From NCBI RefSeq assembly GCF_003711515.1, contig NW_021167087.1, positions 1,670,799 through 1,734,798 of the forward strand: 64,000 nt of DNA, given 5' to 3'. The DNA comes from Sodiomyces alkalinus F11 (lineage: Eukaryota; Ascomycota; Sordariomycetes; Glomerellales; Plectosphaerellaceae). The position numbers and the translations under genes were made by a program. Below the pieces are notes generated by a model. It did no database searches. It saw only the letters and a program-made list of their open reading frames with translations, and was not told the origin of the DNA. This document shows positions 21,886 to 35,014 of this stretch, in pieces; the first letter of the stretch is position 1; every line of letters begins with the position of its first letter.

Positions 21886-23227
21886 GATGATAGATGGCTC
21901 GTGTCTATGGTGTGGATCAGAGTTATGGGTTGATTTGAGGAGGTTGAGCTTGGACGAGCCCAGCAGTTTGTGTTTGTTGCAGTAGGGGAGAAGAGGTAAG
22001 GAGAGGTGTTGAGATGTCTGAGGATGAATTGCACTCATGCTGTAGAACCGGCAGAAGATCTTGACTTTATATCTTGAGTTCTTGGACTCAATGACTGATA
22101 GAGAGGAGGAGGTTAGTGAATTGCGTTGCTTCCAGGGAAAGGTCAATAACGGGGGTTCTTGCCGAATCACCTCTCATGTGCCTTCCCAACGCCATTGTTA
22201 GGGGATAGGAGGTGAATCACAGTTTGCATATGGCACTTCGAGTACCTACTAAGAACCAACCCCTCGGTTCCTTACATCTCCGCCCGCTCAAAGCCGAATC
22301 ATGCGGAAGTTTGTAATGTAGGCCTGTTGAAGCTAAGGCAGACTGATTAGGCCTCGTTGCTCATCATGGTCATTCACCGACTCTCCCTCCCAACGCCTTT
22401 ATTCTCTTTCCATATGTTATATCCATGAGGCCCCAGTCGAAGGAATGCACCAACTTGTCTATGATTGTTGGTGATCTGAACTACTCCATGTCCATCATAG
22501 CCTATCTAAAGCCGTCACCTCTCGGCATCTTCTGATAGTGACAGTTGGGGAGCCTCTCTCTTCTGGTCTCATACCCGCAGTATGATGAGCCAAGAAGGCA
22601 AAAGGGGGAGGGATCGCCGGGCGGACTATCACACAATCTGTATTGCATAGAATGTGACCACTGCGACAAAAAAGAAAAAGAAAAAGAAAAAAGAAATCCC
22701 TACTTGACGTAGATGTTCTAGCGGCTGATCATAATGTGGTAATAGGAAAATAGGAACATAGGACGTTGAATTTTCCCGGTCTTGACCGCTTAGAAGCAGT
22801 CCGCCGCCGGACCTCGCTTAGCTTCCCCGCGGCCTTTCCAGAGTTCTATGCCGCCTACGTCGTCTATACGGCCTATGGGGGGGGGCGATAAAGAACCCGG
22901 CGTTGAGGACTATGCGCTGCAGGCCGCCCCAACATATCACATACCAGCCCTCCCTCCGTCCCAACGTGCTAACTTGCTGCCGAAAACCTCCCTGCTATAA
23001 CTGGCCGGCCGTCCAACCCCTGCTACACCCTACTGGTTCCAGAAACCCGGAACCAAGGGAAAGGGGAAAGACGCGGCAGACGCAGAAAGTCCCAATGGGG
23101 GTGATAAGATGGAGAAAACGACACAAACGACACATGATAGAACAAGGGGCGGCACGGAGAGTGCGGGCCGCACGCTCTGGGAGCCGCAAGGTCGGTTATG
23201 TTGAGATACATAGATATTCCGGTTAAA

Positions 23228-23254
23228 CGAACGGACGAACGGACGAACGGACGG
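23228..23254. repeat. 8-bp tandem repeat (CGAACGGA)
   Basis: Just over three consecutive copies of CGAACGGA in intergenic DNA. Confidence 0.7.
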
Positions 23255-24257
23255 GCCGCCCCGCTGGGAAAGCCTTGTGCGGGGCCAGAAGAGGTGTATC
23301 TTGCGAATGACTGACATGTCAAGAGCCAACGAAGCATGGAGGAAGACGACAATTGTCCACTGGGTAACGGTGTTGGACGTCACTGCCGAGTCAGGTGATG
23401 CCGATGTCTAGTAGGTAACAGGGAATCGGGGTTGAAAATACCGGCATGGTAACACCCGAGTGGCTTCATGGCTTGTTGGACCAGATCCCTGGGATGGTAA
23501 GCGGCGTGGGCGGCGGTCTGGACAGTTTTCTGATGGCGGGGATTCGAGGGCTTAAATGGGCCTCGAGCAAGGGATAACCATAACGAAAGGATGCGTATCC
23601 GCAGGGAAATCGGATCCCGACGCCTCTTCGTGTAGGACCTTGCTTTGGGAGGGGACAAAGCCACAGGTTTACTTTCGTTTTAGGGATTTACTTCGGCGCA
23701 TGATGCCCTTGCATACTTGCAGCTTCATGTGACTTCCACATCTCTCGAGAGCAACTGTGTGTTAGCTATTTGCCAGCCGGTTGGGAGAGATCATCCTCGA
23801 GTCCCAAAATCTGTCAGAAATGGCGGCAAACAATATTTCTTCACATTCCATGAGGCTTTGTTGGTCCAATGTTTGTTGGTGATAAAGACACATCAGCGGC
23901 AGATGTGTATGTAGGCGGCACCACCAACATAACAACCGGGAAGCTCCAATGGGACCTGGCGGTCAGTTCTGCAGACGCTCGCACTAATGGGAACCGACAT
24001 TCTCCACAGACCACCTGCAAGCGCAAAATGACGCCAAGACTGGCGCCATAGCCGATGTATCGTGGTGGGTGTCTCCAACCAGGCCTGACTGCTTCCTGGG
24101 CGAGTAATGAAAACACACTTCTAATGGTATAGAAGGCCGATGGCCGGCAGGCTTGTTAGTAGGCGAAGAAAAGCAAGTAAGCAAGCACGGTAGTAGGGAT
24201 TAATATGCATTGTCCTCTGAAGAATCCGGGAGTTGGCCGGTTGAAGGTTCCTACCCG

Positions 24258-24288
24258 GCTCAGCCTCAGCCTCAGCCTCAGCCTTAGC
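24258..24288. repeat. 6-bp tandem repeat (CAGCCT)
   Basis: About five copies of CAGCCT, the last one degenerate, in non-coding DNA. Confidence 0.7.
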
Positions 24289-26935
24289 CATAACTATAGC
24301 CACAGGCCCCGCCTCATCCAGCCAGGAGCAGAGGAGCGGCCTGTTTGTGCGACCGCCGGTGCCTGTGGAATCGCGATTTCCTGGAGCGATGAACCGCAGT
24401 TTCGGATACACCTTTGCGTGCCGGCCCCAGCATTTGACGTAGCAGGTTGATGTTTCGTAGGCTCTGGAAGTCTCGCTAGCACTTACATCATCTTCGCCGC
24501 TTACAGGTCTGCGTTGATGACACGGGAATACGAAGTATTTCACCTTCGTAGCTAGGTGCTCTCAAGGCATGAGATACGAACGAACGACTGACTTCAAGAG
24601 GGACAAGACCAGGCCAGGACCATGCCGTTTGTCCGTGTCCTCCGTCGTGGGCTGGCCATCTGAGAGTTCATCAATCGGGTATCCTTGAGCAGGCTCCATT
24701 CCGCCAGTATCCCGCGTTCACGTTAATCTAGGCATGTACATTGAGGAAGTACGCACTAATGCTCAGCTGCTACTGTTACACTAGCGTCTGTGCTGGTTAT
24801 TTCCCGTTGATCTTCACCCGGGCGATCAGGAAAGGTGGCGGCGCTTGGGGAAATGATGTTTTGGATCTTGACTTGGGTAGGGGCATTTTTTTCTCCTGGC
24901 GAAGTGGAAAATAGTGGTCTGAGCGCGCAAGTGATTTCCGAGTGATTTCCCTCGTGGCTGCCACATGACGAGGCGCCAAGGCTGAATAAGCCACTTAATC
25001 TCAGATCCTCAGCATCATCTCCCCTTAGGGGCTTTGACGAACGAACACACGTTTGTGCCGAAGGTTCCAGCAACTTTATCAATTCCCGGTTGGCAGCACT
25101 AATCTTTGGATATACTAAATGGCATTCTTCCCGTCGGTTCAGGCACCGTGTTGTTCTCACAATCGAGGTTGGCTTGGGAGCCGAGCCCATGCAGATGAAG
25201 GCCACCGACGTGATCGCTCGGTGTCTAAGGTAAGTTAGGATCGACTAACCTGATAAATCGTTCGTAGGTAGTGTTTTATACCTCCCAAGTAGTATTTCAG
25301 TCGGAAAACCTGCCTTGGTGACGCATTTAATTATTGACATTTTATGAAGATTCAATGATTGTGGTTGCTTTGTACGGGGTAGCTGAAGGCGCCCCTGTCG
25401 CCCAGGATATTGCGAAGAATAAGATTCGTCGAGATTCGAGTTCCCGTGTTGGACCGAGAAACCATCGGAATACAAAACAGACAAATGTTCTTCGGCAGAT
25501 CCTGACTGTCTGGCCATTTCAGACTTCATATGAAGTTGAGGCGGTATGTGCGGATGCGAAGCTTTCGTACACGTCATTATAGGTACTTCGTAGTCTCCGA
25601 CTACCTCCTAACAATTATCCGCTGAGATGCCGCTTTCTCGTCGATCATAGGTGGCAAGATCTGGCAGGTTCAGAGCTAACGCATTTAGGTAGCCCCATCC
25701 ATAAGGTGCCGCCTTATCAGTATTAGATTCATGGATGTTAACTGTCCTGAAACGTGATACTTGACAGGTCTGTAAACTCGTACTCCGTGTGCTTAAACGG
25801 AAAAGAGACCGAGACTCGCTTTGCGGGACAGTGCCGGCGACTCCGAGAGGTCGTTACGATGGTGGATTTCGGGTATTGTTCCGAGCCAAGGGAAGGGTGC
25901 AATCCAAGCTGTTCTGCAAAGGTAAGACCAGTGTCTTTACTACCTTACGGAGTAGCCCACAACGGACGTGGTGGAGCCGTTCTGCTGAACGCCTATTCGT
26001 ACTTCGAATTAAAGGCGGGATTTTCTGATATGGGGTAGGTTCCGATGGTTGCGGCAGTGTGTACCTACCTAAGGTAGGTGGTTTGAGCATGAAGTAGTTA
26101 TTCTAGTCTTAAATTAGTCTCAGGTAGGTAGCCATTCCCCCACGTCCCGCGGCCTGGCATTTCTAGTTCAGTAGGTGGCTTGGTTCACGAGTCCGAACTG
26201 GCTATCATCCTTCATAATTATGGTAGTCAAGCCGTAATCCAATCATTTCGACCAACCTGTTGACATGGCATAAACCACTCGACTTCGGAAACACCATGCC
26301 TGAGGTAGAGCACGCGGTTCAATCTACGATGACGGAGCTGCCCTGGTCTTTATTTATGAATACCTAGGTACGAAAGGAGCACGAGCCCCTGAAGCCGGTG
26401 ACCCGCACGCATCCCTGCCATTTCTCCTGCATGGACTCCTTCTAGCGTCATTCCGGAAACCTGTCGAGTGGGCTAGCCTCATTTCCGTGCTTCATGCATG
26501 GCCCACTGCGCTGGCTTTGAGCTCCACAGGCTTCGTAGGGAGCAACCAAACCCAACGATAACCCTACCTAGACGACGATATCTGACTCTACGACCCCATG
26601 CATCATTGCGGCTCTGGCCAAAAAGTCATCATGCTTTTGGGAGAGATTAAAGAAGATCATGTGCCTACGGAGCGACCCCCTGAGTGAATTGAAGTTAATT
26701 ACAGTACACTCCCAAAGTGGCCTGCCAGAACCATTTATGCACACGGGCAAGACGCTGGGGTTTTGAAACCACTGTGGACAGTCCTCGAACGCAGAAGGTG
26801 CGATGAAGTATGAGTTATATTACTGGATGTTTTCGTTCTCTCTTGGCCGGTCTTGCAGTGGCAGTGGACTCATGTACGAAGGATCTTACATACAACGTAG
26901 CGTGTGACGTGCTCCTGTCCAATTTATGCACTTAA

Positions 26936-26961
26936 ATATATATATATATATATATATATAT
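26936..26961. repeat. TA dinucleotide microsatellite
   Basis: Uninterrupted alternation of T and A over about 26 bases within gene-poor DNA. Confidence 0.85.
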
Positions 26962-29900
26962 GAATACGTATATACTCCGCAGGAATGTTCGATCGCGGGA
27001 AATATCCTTACCCGCTACCGCTACCGTACGTGTATAACGGCTCTGGGTGCACGGTTGCACTGGTGCACAGGACGTTGAAGGCTGATTCCATACGGCGTAC
27101 ATACTTACCTACGTCGTATTCAGTCAAGTAATTACCTTACCTATTAACGTACCACCCTTTCTAACACTAGAAGGCAGCCCATAGTGCTTCGTTTTTTCGG
27201 TCAGTTTCTAAGGAAACGATTGGATTGTGATTCGATATTGAATTTGGTGCAATGCTGCACAAGTTAGAATTTACTGAGAATATTATGGTGATCTTGCCGT
27301 AGCTTCAAGCTAATAGGGTCGTTACATTGGTAGGTCGAGCAGGGGTGGTACATTCGACCAGATACGTTGGAAATGAGGCGACGTCTGTATCCGCACTCCC
27401 TAAGGTACCCATATCCCCGCCAACTATTTCGTTCCTCCCGAGTGGTTAAGGTATTTATAAGCTGAGTGAGGACGGAGGAAGGTTGAGTAGTCACCCTGCC
27501 ATTAGTTGCGTAAAGAACTTCGAGAATCGAAAGATGTGCGCAAAAGCAGAGTTATCCGCGGACGCTTATCTAGAGATGCTAAAGGCGGCCTTGAAAACGA
27601 AGAAAAACAGACGGAACGCATGCCGGCAAATAGGAAGACTACCTAGGTATGCGAAGATAGAAGATGGGAGATGGCGTGCGAGAAGCTACTTGGTACATTG
27701 ATTTGAGTACCCCCTTTTACTCCCAGGCCACAATCATGACATGCCCTTACGCGCGTACTCAATGCAGCCCGAAGATTGAGTGGCTTATTCAATAAGAATA
27801 GAGATTCTCATTGCCTCGCCTGCTCAAGTCGCAGAAAATTCTAGAACAAAACTTGCAAGGGATCCACGCGGATATCTGTTCAAGTTCGTCAGGGGAAACG
27901 GATGGGAGAGAAGACAAAAAGTCCAGATGTTCATGTTATGAGAGCTGCAATGGGGACGACCTTATACCTGTATCACATTCCTAGATTGCAAATCTCATAT
28001 CTCAAAGTTCTGGAAGCAGCTCCTCTTGGCTAACAGAAGTGATAGACTGACCGACTCTAATCAGTGCTCTTCTTCAGTGCTGGTCGTTCAGAAGAAGTTG
28101 TGCACGGTAGACACCGTACTATCGGGTCGGCAGGTTGAGTTATGTACAAGTAGCCCCGCCGCACCTCCCCCGCCGGCTGGGGGGGGGGCGGTTGGCCCTG
28201 ACCATGCTTGCCAGTTTGTCGATCATTCTTAAGTACCAGTACTCACCCTAAATACACTGTATCATACTGTGTAACCTATGACCCCTGGACCGACTCCATG
28301 TCGGCTTGGCGCCTGAAAAACATGAGAAATATGGTACATATGTATTCTAAAATGTATTGTATTTCCACAACCAATATCTTTAGTACACCAGGTTTTATAG
28401 AGACTTTCGAGAGACCTGATGTTGTGCTTCATCTACACGTAACTGGGAATAAGGGGTCTGGGAGCAGTAGGGAAAGGTTATGGATACGGACCATTTCGTA
28501 TGTACCTGACTACCCAAGTTTGCAAGTTCGTTTCAACTTTTGAGTCCAGAAGATGCCCCCCGGTTTCCCAAGATAGTAACAAATATGGGCAACGTCCCTG
28601 TGCGCAACAAGCCATGCTTAAGGTACCTTAGGTACAACGTATTGATGGGAAGGGCAAGTACTTACCTTACCTTCTACCTTACCTAGGTAGGTAGGTAGTG
28701 TATATCGTACATATACGAAGTACTGCCGCATTACTTCGTACATCGTACAGGATAAACATAAGGTAGCTGGTGTCTTGGTAGATTTATGCTGCAGATTGGT
28801 TGATCGGGAAGTCTCTCATTTTATCTCATTTTATTCTGTATCACCCAGTAAAGTACCAGGACACCACATTTCTCGCACAGGACCAGCACCCAAACGGTGA
28901 AAGCCCATCCCGGAAGGCCCCCTCTTCATAATCTGATCCTCAGTTTATATACCAACGCATCCTCCCGTCCCCGTGTCCAAATCGCAGGGTTCTCATGCTG
29001 TCTCCTGTTTGCCGCCTCGACCACCTTCGGAACCACCTTCGGAACCACCTCTCGGCAGTTTAGTGCTTCCTTCCATACCTTCATTGACACCATCCCACAG
29101 ACGGCCAACTACGGGCATTTCATGAACACCGCCTACGTTATCTCGGCCCTAACTTGACAATCGAGGAAAGATTTCCACCAAATTTGGTCCACAGACCATC
29201 AGCCGATCGTCCACGTCGTGTGTCTTCCGTGATACGATTCGGTCACGCTGGTCTCTAAATTCGGCATTCTCTACTACGAACATCCACTGGGCGTTCAGCA
29301 GCTGGAGCTCCCGACATTTACTTTTTTCTATAAGGTAAGTTGTGTCGAAATCTGTGTTCACTGATCCGCTTACTTGTTCGCTCCCCTTCAATCCAAGTCA
29401 CGAGCTTGTTATACCTCAAAACTCCCTCATCCAGACACCTTATATCCATACCCACTGTCGTCAGGAAGGCTTTCTTTGATCGTGACATGTCATGGAAGGG
29501 AGGGCCTCTTCTCGCATGATCATCTTTGCATCGCGTACAGAGGTCGTGTTTGTACCCATCAGGAGTCCATGTCCCGGCAGTCGCGTTTTGCCTTCCCCAC
29601 ACCACACTTTTTGGCACATTCCTATTGGCTATAATATCCTTCATCCCTGTCGTTTCCACACCTCATTTGGTACCGGTTTTTTTTTCTCGGGGTCCTTCCT
29701 CCTCCTTTTGAGTAAGGTACCAGCTCCCTCCTTTATCAAACTTTCCCTACGGCCCCATAATTCAGAATTCCTTTCTGCCCAACCCAACAGTGAGTGACCT
29801 GTTCACCCTGAAGGATTCTTGGTCTGTGCTTCCGCCAGGCTGCTTGATACCTCGCCTTTTCCTTTCCCCAAAGAAACTTCCCATCACCATCTCCCAATTG

Positions 29901-30833
29901 TGCATCAAACTTGACCACCCGCCTCGATTAAGGCATCTCATCGGTGTCTCTGTGCCTTGGATGCAGATATCTGCCGATCTCATCATCACCTAATCTAATT
30001 TTCTTCTTCTTTTTATTTTTTCCTTTTCATCAAAAGCCGTTATCTCATTGTTTCCATACACTGACGCGCCCTCCTTGCAGGGGATTTTACCCTGAATAAT
30101 CACCCGGTTTTCTTTCAGAGCACCTTGGTCGTCTCCTAGCAACTCGATCTAATCCTCGGGGCCTACGCTTTACTCCACCTTCAGCTCGAGAGCTCGAGCA
30201 CACTACGAGACAGGCGATCAACTACCGAGAGCAACAAGCAACGCGGGTCTTCGATTGTCGTGGGTCTTTCAGAGCGAGCCGTTGCTTTGTTACTCTTGCA
30301 GTAGTAACGAGGCTCGGTACTCTTCATCACCAAACACACAACGCGACTCGGTAAATTTATATAAAAAAATCGGTCAGCCGACACTATACTCGTCCTTCGA
30401 CTCGTCCTCCGGCTCTATTTCACTTTTCACAACTCCCCATCGTATACTCTCGCGGGTTTTCGCTACCACCCGCAAACTGTATTTGCGGTCAACCATTCTC
30501 GGGACCGCGTCTCCCACCCCAAGCCCCAATACATATTCGTATTGGTCATCTCCTTGAACCGAACTCCACTTCGACTTTTGAGCCTCGACCTCACGGACTG
30601 GTTCTTTGACAGCGTAGCCTGGTGCGCGCCGTGTCTTTACTCAGAGCTCACTTTTAGCGTTAGGCTCTGAGGGCACAGTCACTGTAAGCACATCCCTGGA
30701 TAGCATATTTTTCATCTATTTGCCCCTCTTATCTTCTCGCGTCTGTGGATCGTCCTCGTCCTCTTGTCTTCCTGTACCTCTTTTTCCATTCTACCTCGTC
30801 ACATGCTGCCTGTCTCTCACTTCCCATGTTAAC

Positions 30834-32409
30834 ATGGCTGACGCAGCTAGGCAGCTCTCGAGTTCTCCCAATAGTCGTCCTCCTCCACTAGATCGCATTT
30901 TTTCGAGCCTGCAAAAGCTCCCTGGGTCTATCACATCGAGCCTCATGGACATTGGGAATATCATGGATCAAAACAATATGGCAGCTATGCAGCAACCACA
31001 TCATGGCTCGGGAGCCACGTCCGATCGCCAAATGCCACAACTTCCCCAGCTCACTGCGAGGAATTTGCCGGAACCTCCCATGGACCGTGCTGGTTCTCCA
31101 CATGGCTCCGAGCATTCTCGTTACTCGGCTCCTCGTTCGACCCTTGACGGCATGCACAGGTATCCTTCTCCCAGCCCCATGCACGGTCCGCCGATGACAA
31201 TGCCCATGCCTGGCCACGGACAGCAGCAACACATCGCACCCCCGGCCATCACCATGATTCTTCCTGGGGCACCCCACGACATGGCCATGCCCAAGACTTC
31301 ATCTGCCCCCCAGGCCCAGGTCAAGGCCTTCCCGTGCAGTACTTGCGGCAAGCGATTTGCCCGAAGGAGTGACCTCGCCCGTCATGGTAAGTTTTTGTTG
31401 CTCCGGACAATACGGCACGGTTTTCTGACTTTGGATAGAACGCATCCACAGTGGCATTCGACCCCATGTTTGCGACTTCCCTCAGTGCGGCAAGCAGTTC
31501 ATTCAGCGATCTGCCCTGACTGTGCACCAGCGTGTCCACACGGGAGAGAAGCCGCACATGTGCGAGCGTTGCGGGAAGGTAAGGGCGAAGTCTGAGGGTG
31601 ATGGTCGTTTTTTAATGCATAATAGGCTAACAAATATGCAGCCGTTTAGTGACAGCAGCTCCCTCGCCCGCCATCGTCGCATCCATTCGGGAAAGCGACC
31701 GTACAAGTGCCCATATGCCGATTGTCAGAAGACATTCACACGCCGTACAACCTTGACGCGGCATCAGAACCATCATACCGGGACCGTGGAAGAAGCAGCG
31801 GCAGCAACGGCGGCGGTTTTGGCTGCGCGCACCAGCGCAAAGCCAGGCTCGGTGCGCTCTGATGGAGAAGGCATATCCAACCACGGATCACCGCTGACGA
31901 CGCCTTCGCCCGGTCAGCGGACTCTCTCCATGTCCCCTAGTGCCGATCAGATGCAGCGGAACAATGCGGAGTTCCAGTACATGGGCAATGCCTCCCTCCC
32001 TGTTCACATGCAACGCGACATGCACGTGGGAAGCCCCGTGCCCACGACCTCGGCAGCATACAGCAACGGAATCCGACCTACCTCGCATCCCACTGGGTAT
32101 GGCATGATCCCGCCGCAAACCTTGGAGCCGAGTGTGGAGCAGCACTCGGGTGCAGGAAGTGCCGGTGGAAGCCCAGCTATGGGAAGCATGGGCTGGCAGT
32201 CTCCTTCTCACGTGGCTTCGCCCTCGCACAGCGGCAACGGCAACGGCTACATGTACCCGGAACCCGAGAGCTATCCCTCGGGTCCGACCCTGAGCGGCCA
32301 GATGTTCTACGGCAACCCTGCTCCAGTCCGTCGGCCGCAGAGCACGGAACCCCCGACCGGGTATGACGTTAAGCCGCGTCACAACGAGGTGTGGACGAGT
32401 GCCCATTAG
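30834..32409 (+). CDS. Four-finger C2H2 transcription factor
   Basis: Predicted sequence-specific nuclear regulator; target genes unknown. Exons 30834-31386, 31439-31578 and 31642-32409 give 486 aa. Four tandem classical C2H2 fingers start at residue 168: CSTCGKRF...[11 protein letters not shown]...H, CERCGKPF...H and [10 protein letters not shown]...H, joined by near-canonical linkers ([16 protein letters not shown]). Both introns fall inside fingers, and correct splicing restores LARH-E-RIHSG and CGK-PFSDSSS. The N-terminus is Met/Pro/His-rich and starts [11 protein letters not shown]. After the fingers come an [16 protein letters not shown] helix and a Ser/Pro/Gly-rich tail. This finger set is widely conserved in Pezizomycotina. 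The frame stays open upstream to an ATG at 30720, which would add 38 hydrophobic residues; I prefer the inner ATG. Confidence 0.9.
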
Positions 32410-34006
32410 TAGTCTGCGCATCTGCCAGGCGCAGCAGGTTAATTTTGTTTTAAAAAAGGCCCAGTTGTACAAGACGGGCCAGACCAAAGAAGCCAACTGG
32501 ACTGATTTCTGAACCACCCAGTTACCCATCAGCAGATACCCCTGATCTGTACTCATACTCCACTCAAGCCTGGCCCCCAAAATCCTTATGTGAGGTGGAG
32601 GCCTCGTTTTGTCGGGTTTTTTTTTGGAGCACATACCCTTTCTGTATTTCCATGATGCTGTCACCGAATGGGTTCGACTTGCTCTTGCTTTTGGGCTTTG
32701 ATTCCATAAGATACGACTTTCATAATACCTGGGCAAGTGGGGAATCTGGCATTGGACCACGACCCTGCCATCTCTTTCTTTGCAGCAACACGATACCACC
32801 CTGGTCACAGTGCCAGAATCACGTTTCTTTGCTTTGTTTGCGTCTGTTTCCTTTGTTTTCTGGCAACGTTATAGACTTGGGGGAAGGCCCCGACGGAACT
32901 GTGATGATCACTGGTCTTCTCCATAGCCCGAGGCAACGGGCGAGGACCATGGAGTTTTCGAGATTTCTCGCCGAAACCCAAACCAAAAACAGTTATGGTG
33001 GACACCGATCAGGGTCCGCGAGGAACAGGAAAGGGACAAAAAATACAGGACAGGTCTCCAGAGACTATACGTGTGCCACTTCTTTTCTTTCCTGTAGCTG
33101 TATCATTAGAGATGTACGGAGCTGCTTACTACTTTTTAATTGTCAATTATTTAAGACGTGTATGCATGTCATGAAGTTTCAGGCATGTTCGGAGCACCTT
33201 TGCATATTCCTCGAACAAAAGACATCGTATACTACTCCAACCAAACAACACTGGATAATCTGGCATTTGATGGTTCTTCTAGGACACCGTTTCCTGTGTA
33301 TCTACGTATGCGTACGAATATTGTTTCGTATGACAAGACACCGGCATGTTAGTTTGGATCTCTGGTAAATCCCGTTCCCTAGGTCTTTGCGGGTCTACCG
33401 ATGCACGAGCGGATCGTGGTTACCGTTCATATGTTAAGATCTGATGCCGTTTTTAGGTGGCGGTGGTGGAGAGGATGATGGAGGGATCCTTTTGGCAAGT
33501 TAATAGGGGAGGTGGCAGCTCCATTGCCCGGTGCTTCCGCATAAGTTAAATTCTTGGGTTACTATCTGTAACTCTGGTAGACCTATTCTCGTTCCGTTCG
33601 ACCTTCCCCTACACTACCTAGCAAGCAGGGTGTGTGTATAGAATAGAGCATAGGCATGTGTGTATATATAGAGCTTCAAAGGTAAATAGGCACTCTCAAG
33701 ATAGCTACACCGAGAGTCCACGGAGAGAGAAGCCATGCATAGGTGTAGAATGCAGTAATAAGAATTCCTGAGAATAGTCATGGTGATTTTATTTTGTCTA
33801 TACCGGTGTGTTCCTCTCTAGTATACCAGAATCCCGACGTGCTGAGACACCAATCCAGCAATCCCACACCCGGGAACAGATTCTCAGTTCCTTGCCCTGC
33901 CATAACGCCGTGCTTCACAAGGGGGGAAAAAAGTAAGAAATAGAAGAAAAAGAAGAAACCCCCAGGAAATCGCCGCGTCCTAGCCCATGTCCCCTTGAGT
34001 CAAGCC
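32410..34006. other. Convergent intergenic region
   Basis: About 1.6 kb between the stops of the C2H2 factor (+) and TFIIE-beta (-). It should hold two 3' untranslated regions. The right half is AT-rich with A-rich runs near 33928-33960. No gene or RNA is recognised. Confidence 0.45.
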
Positions 34007-34876
34007 TCATTTCTTTACATGGCTGAAATCCTTAAGCAGGTGTTGCATGTGCACGTTCGTGGTCATAGCCGAACGACGAGAGGCACGTTTCTTTATCCTC
34101 TTCGTCGAGTCCATCTTTTTGATAGTGCTAGGGTCGGCACTGGCTGGCTTTTGGCCCGCTGCAATGAGCTTCTTGACAATATCCTCGCTACTGGGCAGAG
34201 TCACCCGCCGCCACATGCTCTGGAATTCGGGCTCAACCTTGTGGTGGAGGCTCGGGTCGTCGATGAAGATGTGTTTAGGGCCCTTCTTCTCCCGGAGAAT
34301 CATGATCTTGTTCTCGCGCTCCAATTCATGAAGCGCAGCATCACACTGCGGCCACCCTTCCTTGAGCTCTTTGTATACCAGAGGCTCCATGGTCGATTTG
34401 CTCTGAAGGTGGGCCAGGAGGCTGACTTTGTCTTTGATACCGCCGAGCTTGCCGAGGTAGAAATAGGTGCCCGAGTCCCATTTTTGCTCGCTGAGTTGAG
34501 GATCCGGTGTGAACTTGACGACTTTCTGGGATCGCAGGGCATCCACGATCCTTTGGCACATGGAGGTGCTCGGGTCTCGAATGTGCCCGGCATCCTCCAA
34601 GTGCTTCATGATATCCCGGGCCGTCTTGGGCTCCGTTTGAGCACGTAGATACTCGTGGACATAAGTCATCATGAGAATGATCGTCGAAACGCTCTCATCG
34701 CTGCCATCGGCGGCTACCTGGCGCTTGGACGACATCGTCTCCCGTTTGGGTCCGGTGGTGCTAGAAGACGGCGTTGGAGTCGCAGGAGTGGGAACTGCAT
34801 TTCTCACACTGAGCCTGCCCGAGGCAGAAGCCAAGGCGCTGGAGAAAGACGCCTTCTGCTTCTCGAGGAATGACAT
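34007..34876 (-). CDS. TFA2: Transcription initiation factor TFIIE subunit beta
   Basis: Small subunit of TFIIE, which joins the RNA polymerase II preinitiation complex and helps promoter opening and TFIIH recruitment. Single exon, 289 aa from the ATG at 34876. The opening MSFLEKQKASFSSALASA and the following Ser/Thr/Pro-rich linker are typical of fungal homologues. Two winged-helix regions follow: about 85-165 (YVHEYLRAQTEPKTARDIMKH...IVDALRSQKVVKFTP) and about 170-235 (LLAHLQSKSTMEPLVYKELKE...IMILREKKGPKHIFIDD). The C-terminus is strongly basic (KRIKKRASRR) and ends in a conserved helix (NVHMQHLLKDF). An in-frame ATG 132 bp upstream would add a hydrophobic leader that does not fit the family and was rejected. 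Confidence 0.93.
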   Translation of the reverse strand: MSFLEKQKASFSSALASASGRLSVRNAVPTPATPTPSSSTTGPKRETMSSKRQVAADGSDESVSTIILMMTYVHEYLRAQTEPKTARDIMKHLEDAGHIRDPSTSMCQRIVDALRSQKVVKFTPDPQLSEQKWDSGTYFYLGKLGGIKDKVSLLAHLQSKSTMEPLVYKELKEGWPQCDAALHELERENKIMILREKKGPKHIFIDDPSLHHKVEPEFQSMWRRVTLPSSEDIVKKLIAAGQKPASADPSTIKKMDSTKRIKKRASRRSAMTTNVHMQHLLKDFSHVKK

Positions 34877-35014
34877 GGTGATTCGGGAAAGGTGAGTATT
34901 ACGTGGAGTATTTAAGGTATGGCCGAAAAAGACGGCAAAGTCGAGAAAACCGCGGGCGGATATTGGTCTCGATGAGACGAAAAAAAAGAAAACAAAAAGA
35001 CGAAGCACTAAAAG

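Larger units (their letters stand above)
21886..30833. other. Long gene-poor region with many short repeats
   Basis: Almost 9 kb with no reading frame above 150 codons that looks like a protein. Noted contents are a purine-rich AAAAAG tract near 22668-22693, an 8-bp tandem repeat at 23228-23254, a CAGCCT repeat at 24258-24288, a TA repeat at 26936-26961, C/G-rich inverted runs near 28165-28190, AAGGTA palindromes at 26063-26079 and 28619-28699, and TACGGAGTA at 25946. The last 1.5 kb (29.3-30.8) is pyrimidine-rich and is probably the promoter and long leader of the following C2H2 gene. Confidence 0.45.

Noticed and set aside
22903..23383. Overlapping frames on both strands
   Set aside because: Arg/Pro/Ser/Phe-biased and mutually overlapping, with no family resemblance; includes a translated tandem repeat.
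24121..25205. Two minus-strand frames of 140 and 149 codons in the gene-poor region
   Set aside because: No domain or splice-compatible partner; one includes a translated CAGCCT repeat (poly-Ala-Glu).
34877..35008. N-terminal extension of TFIIE-beta by 44 residues
   Set aside because: The extension is hydrophobic and unlike family members; the inner start gives the conserved opening.
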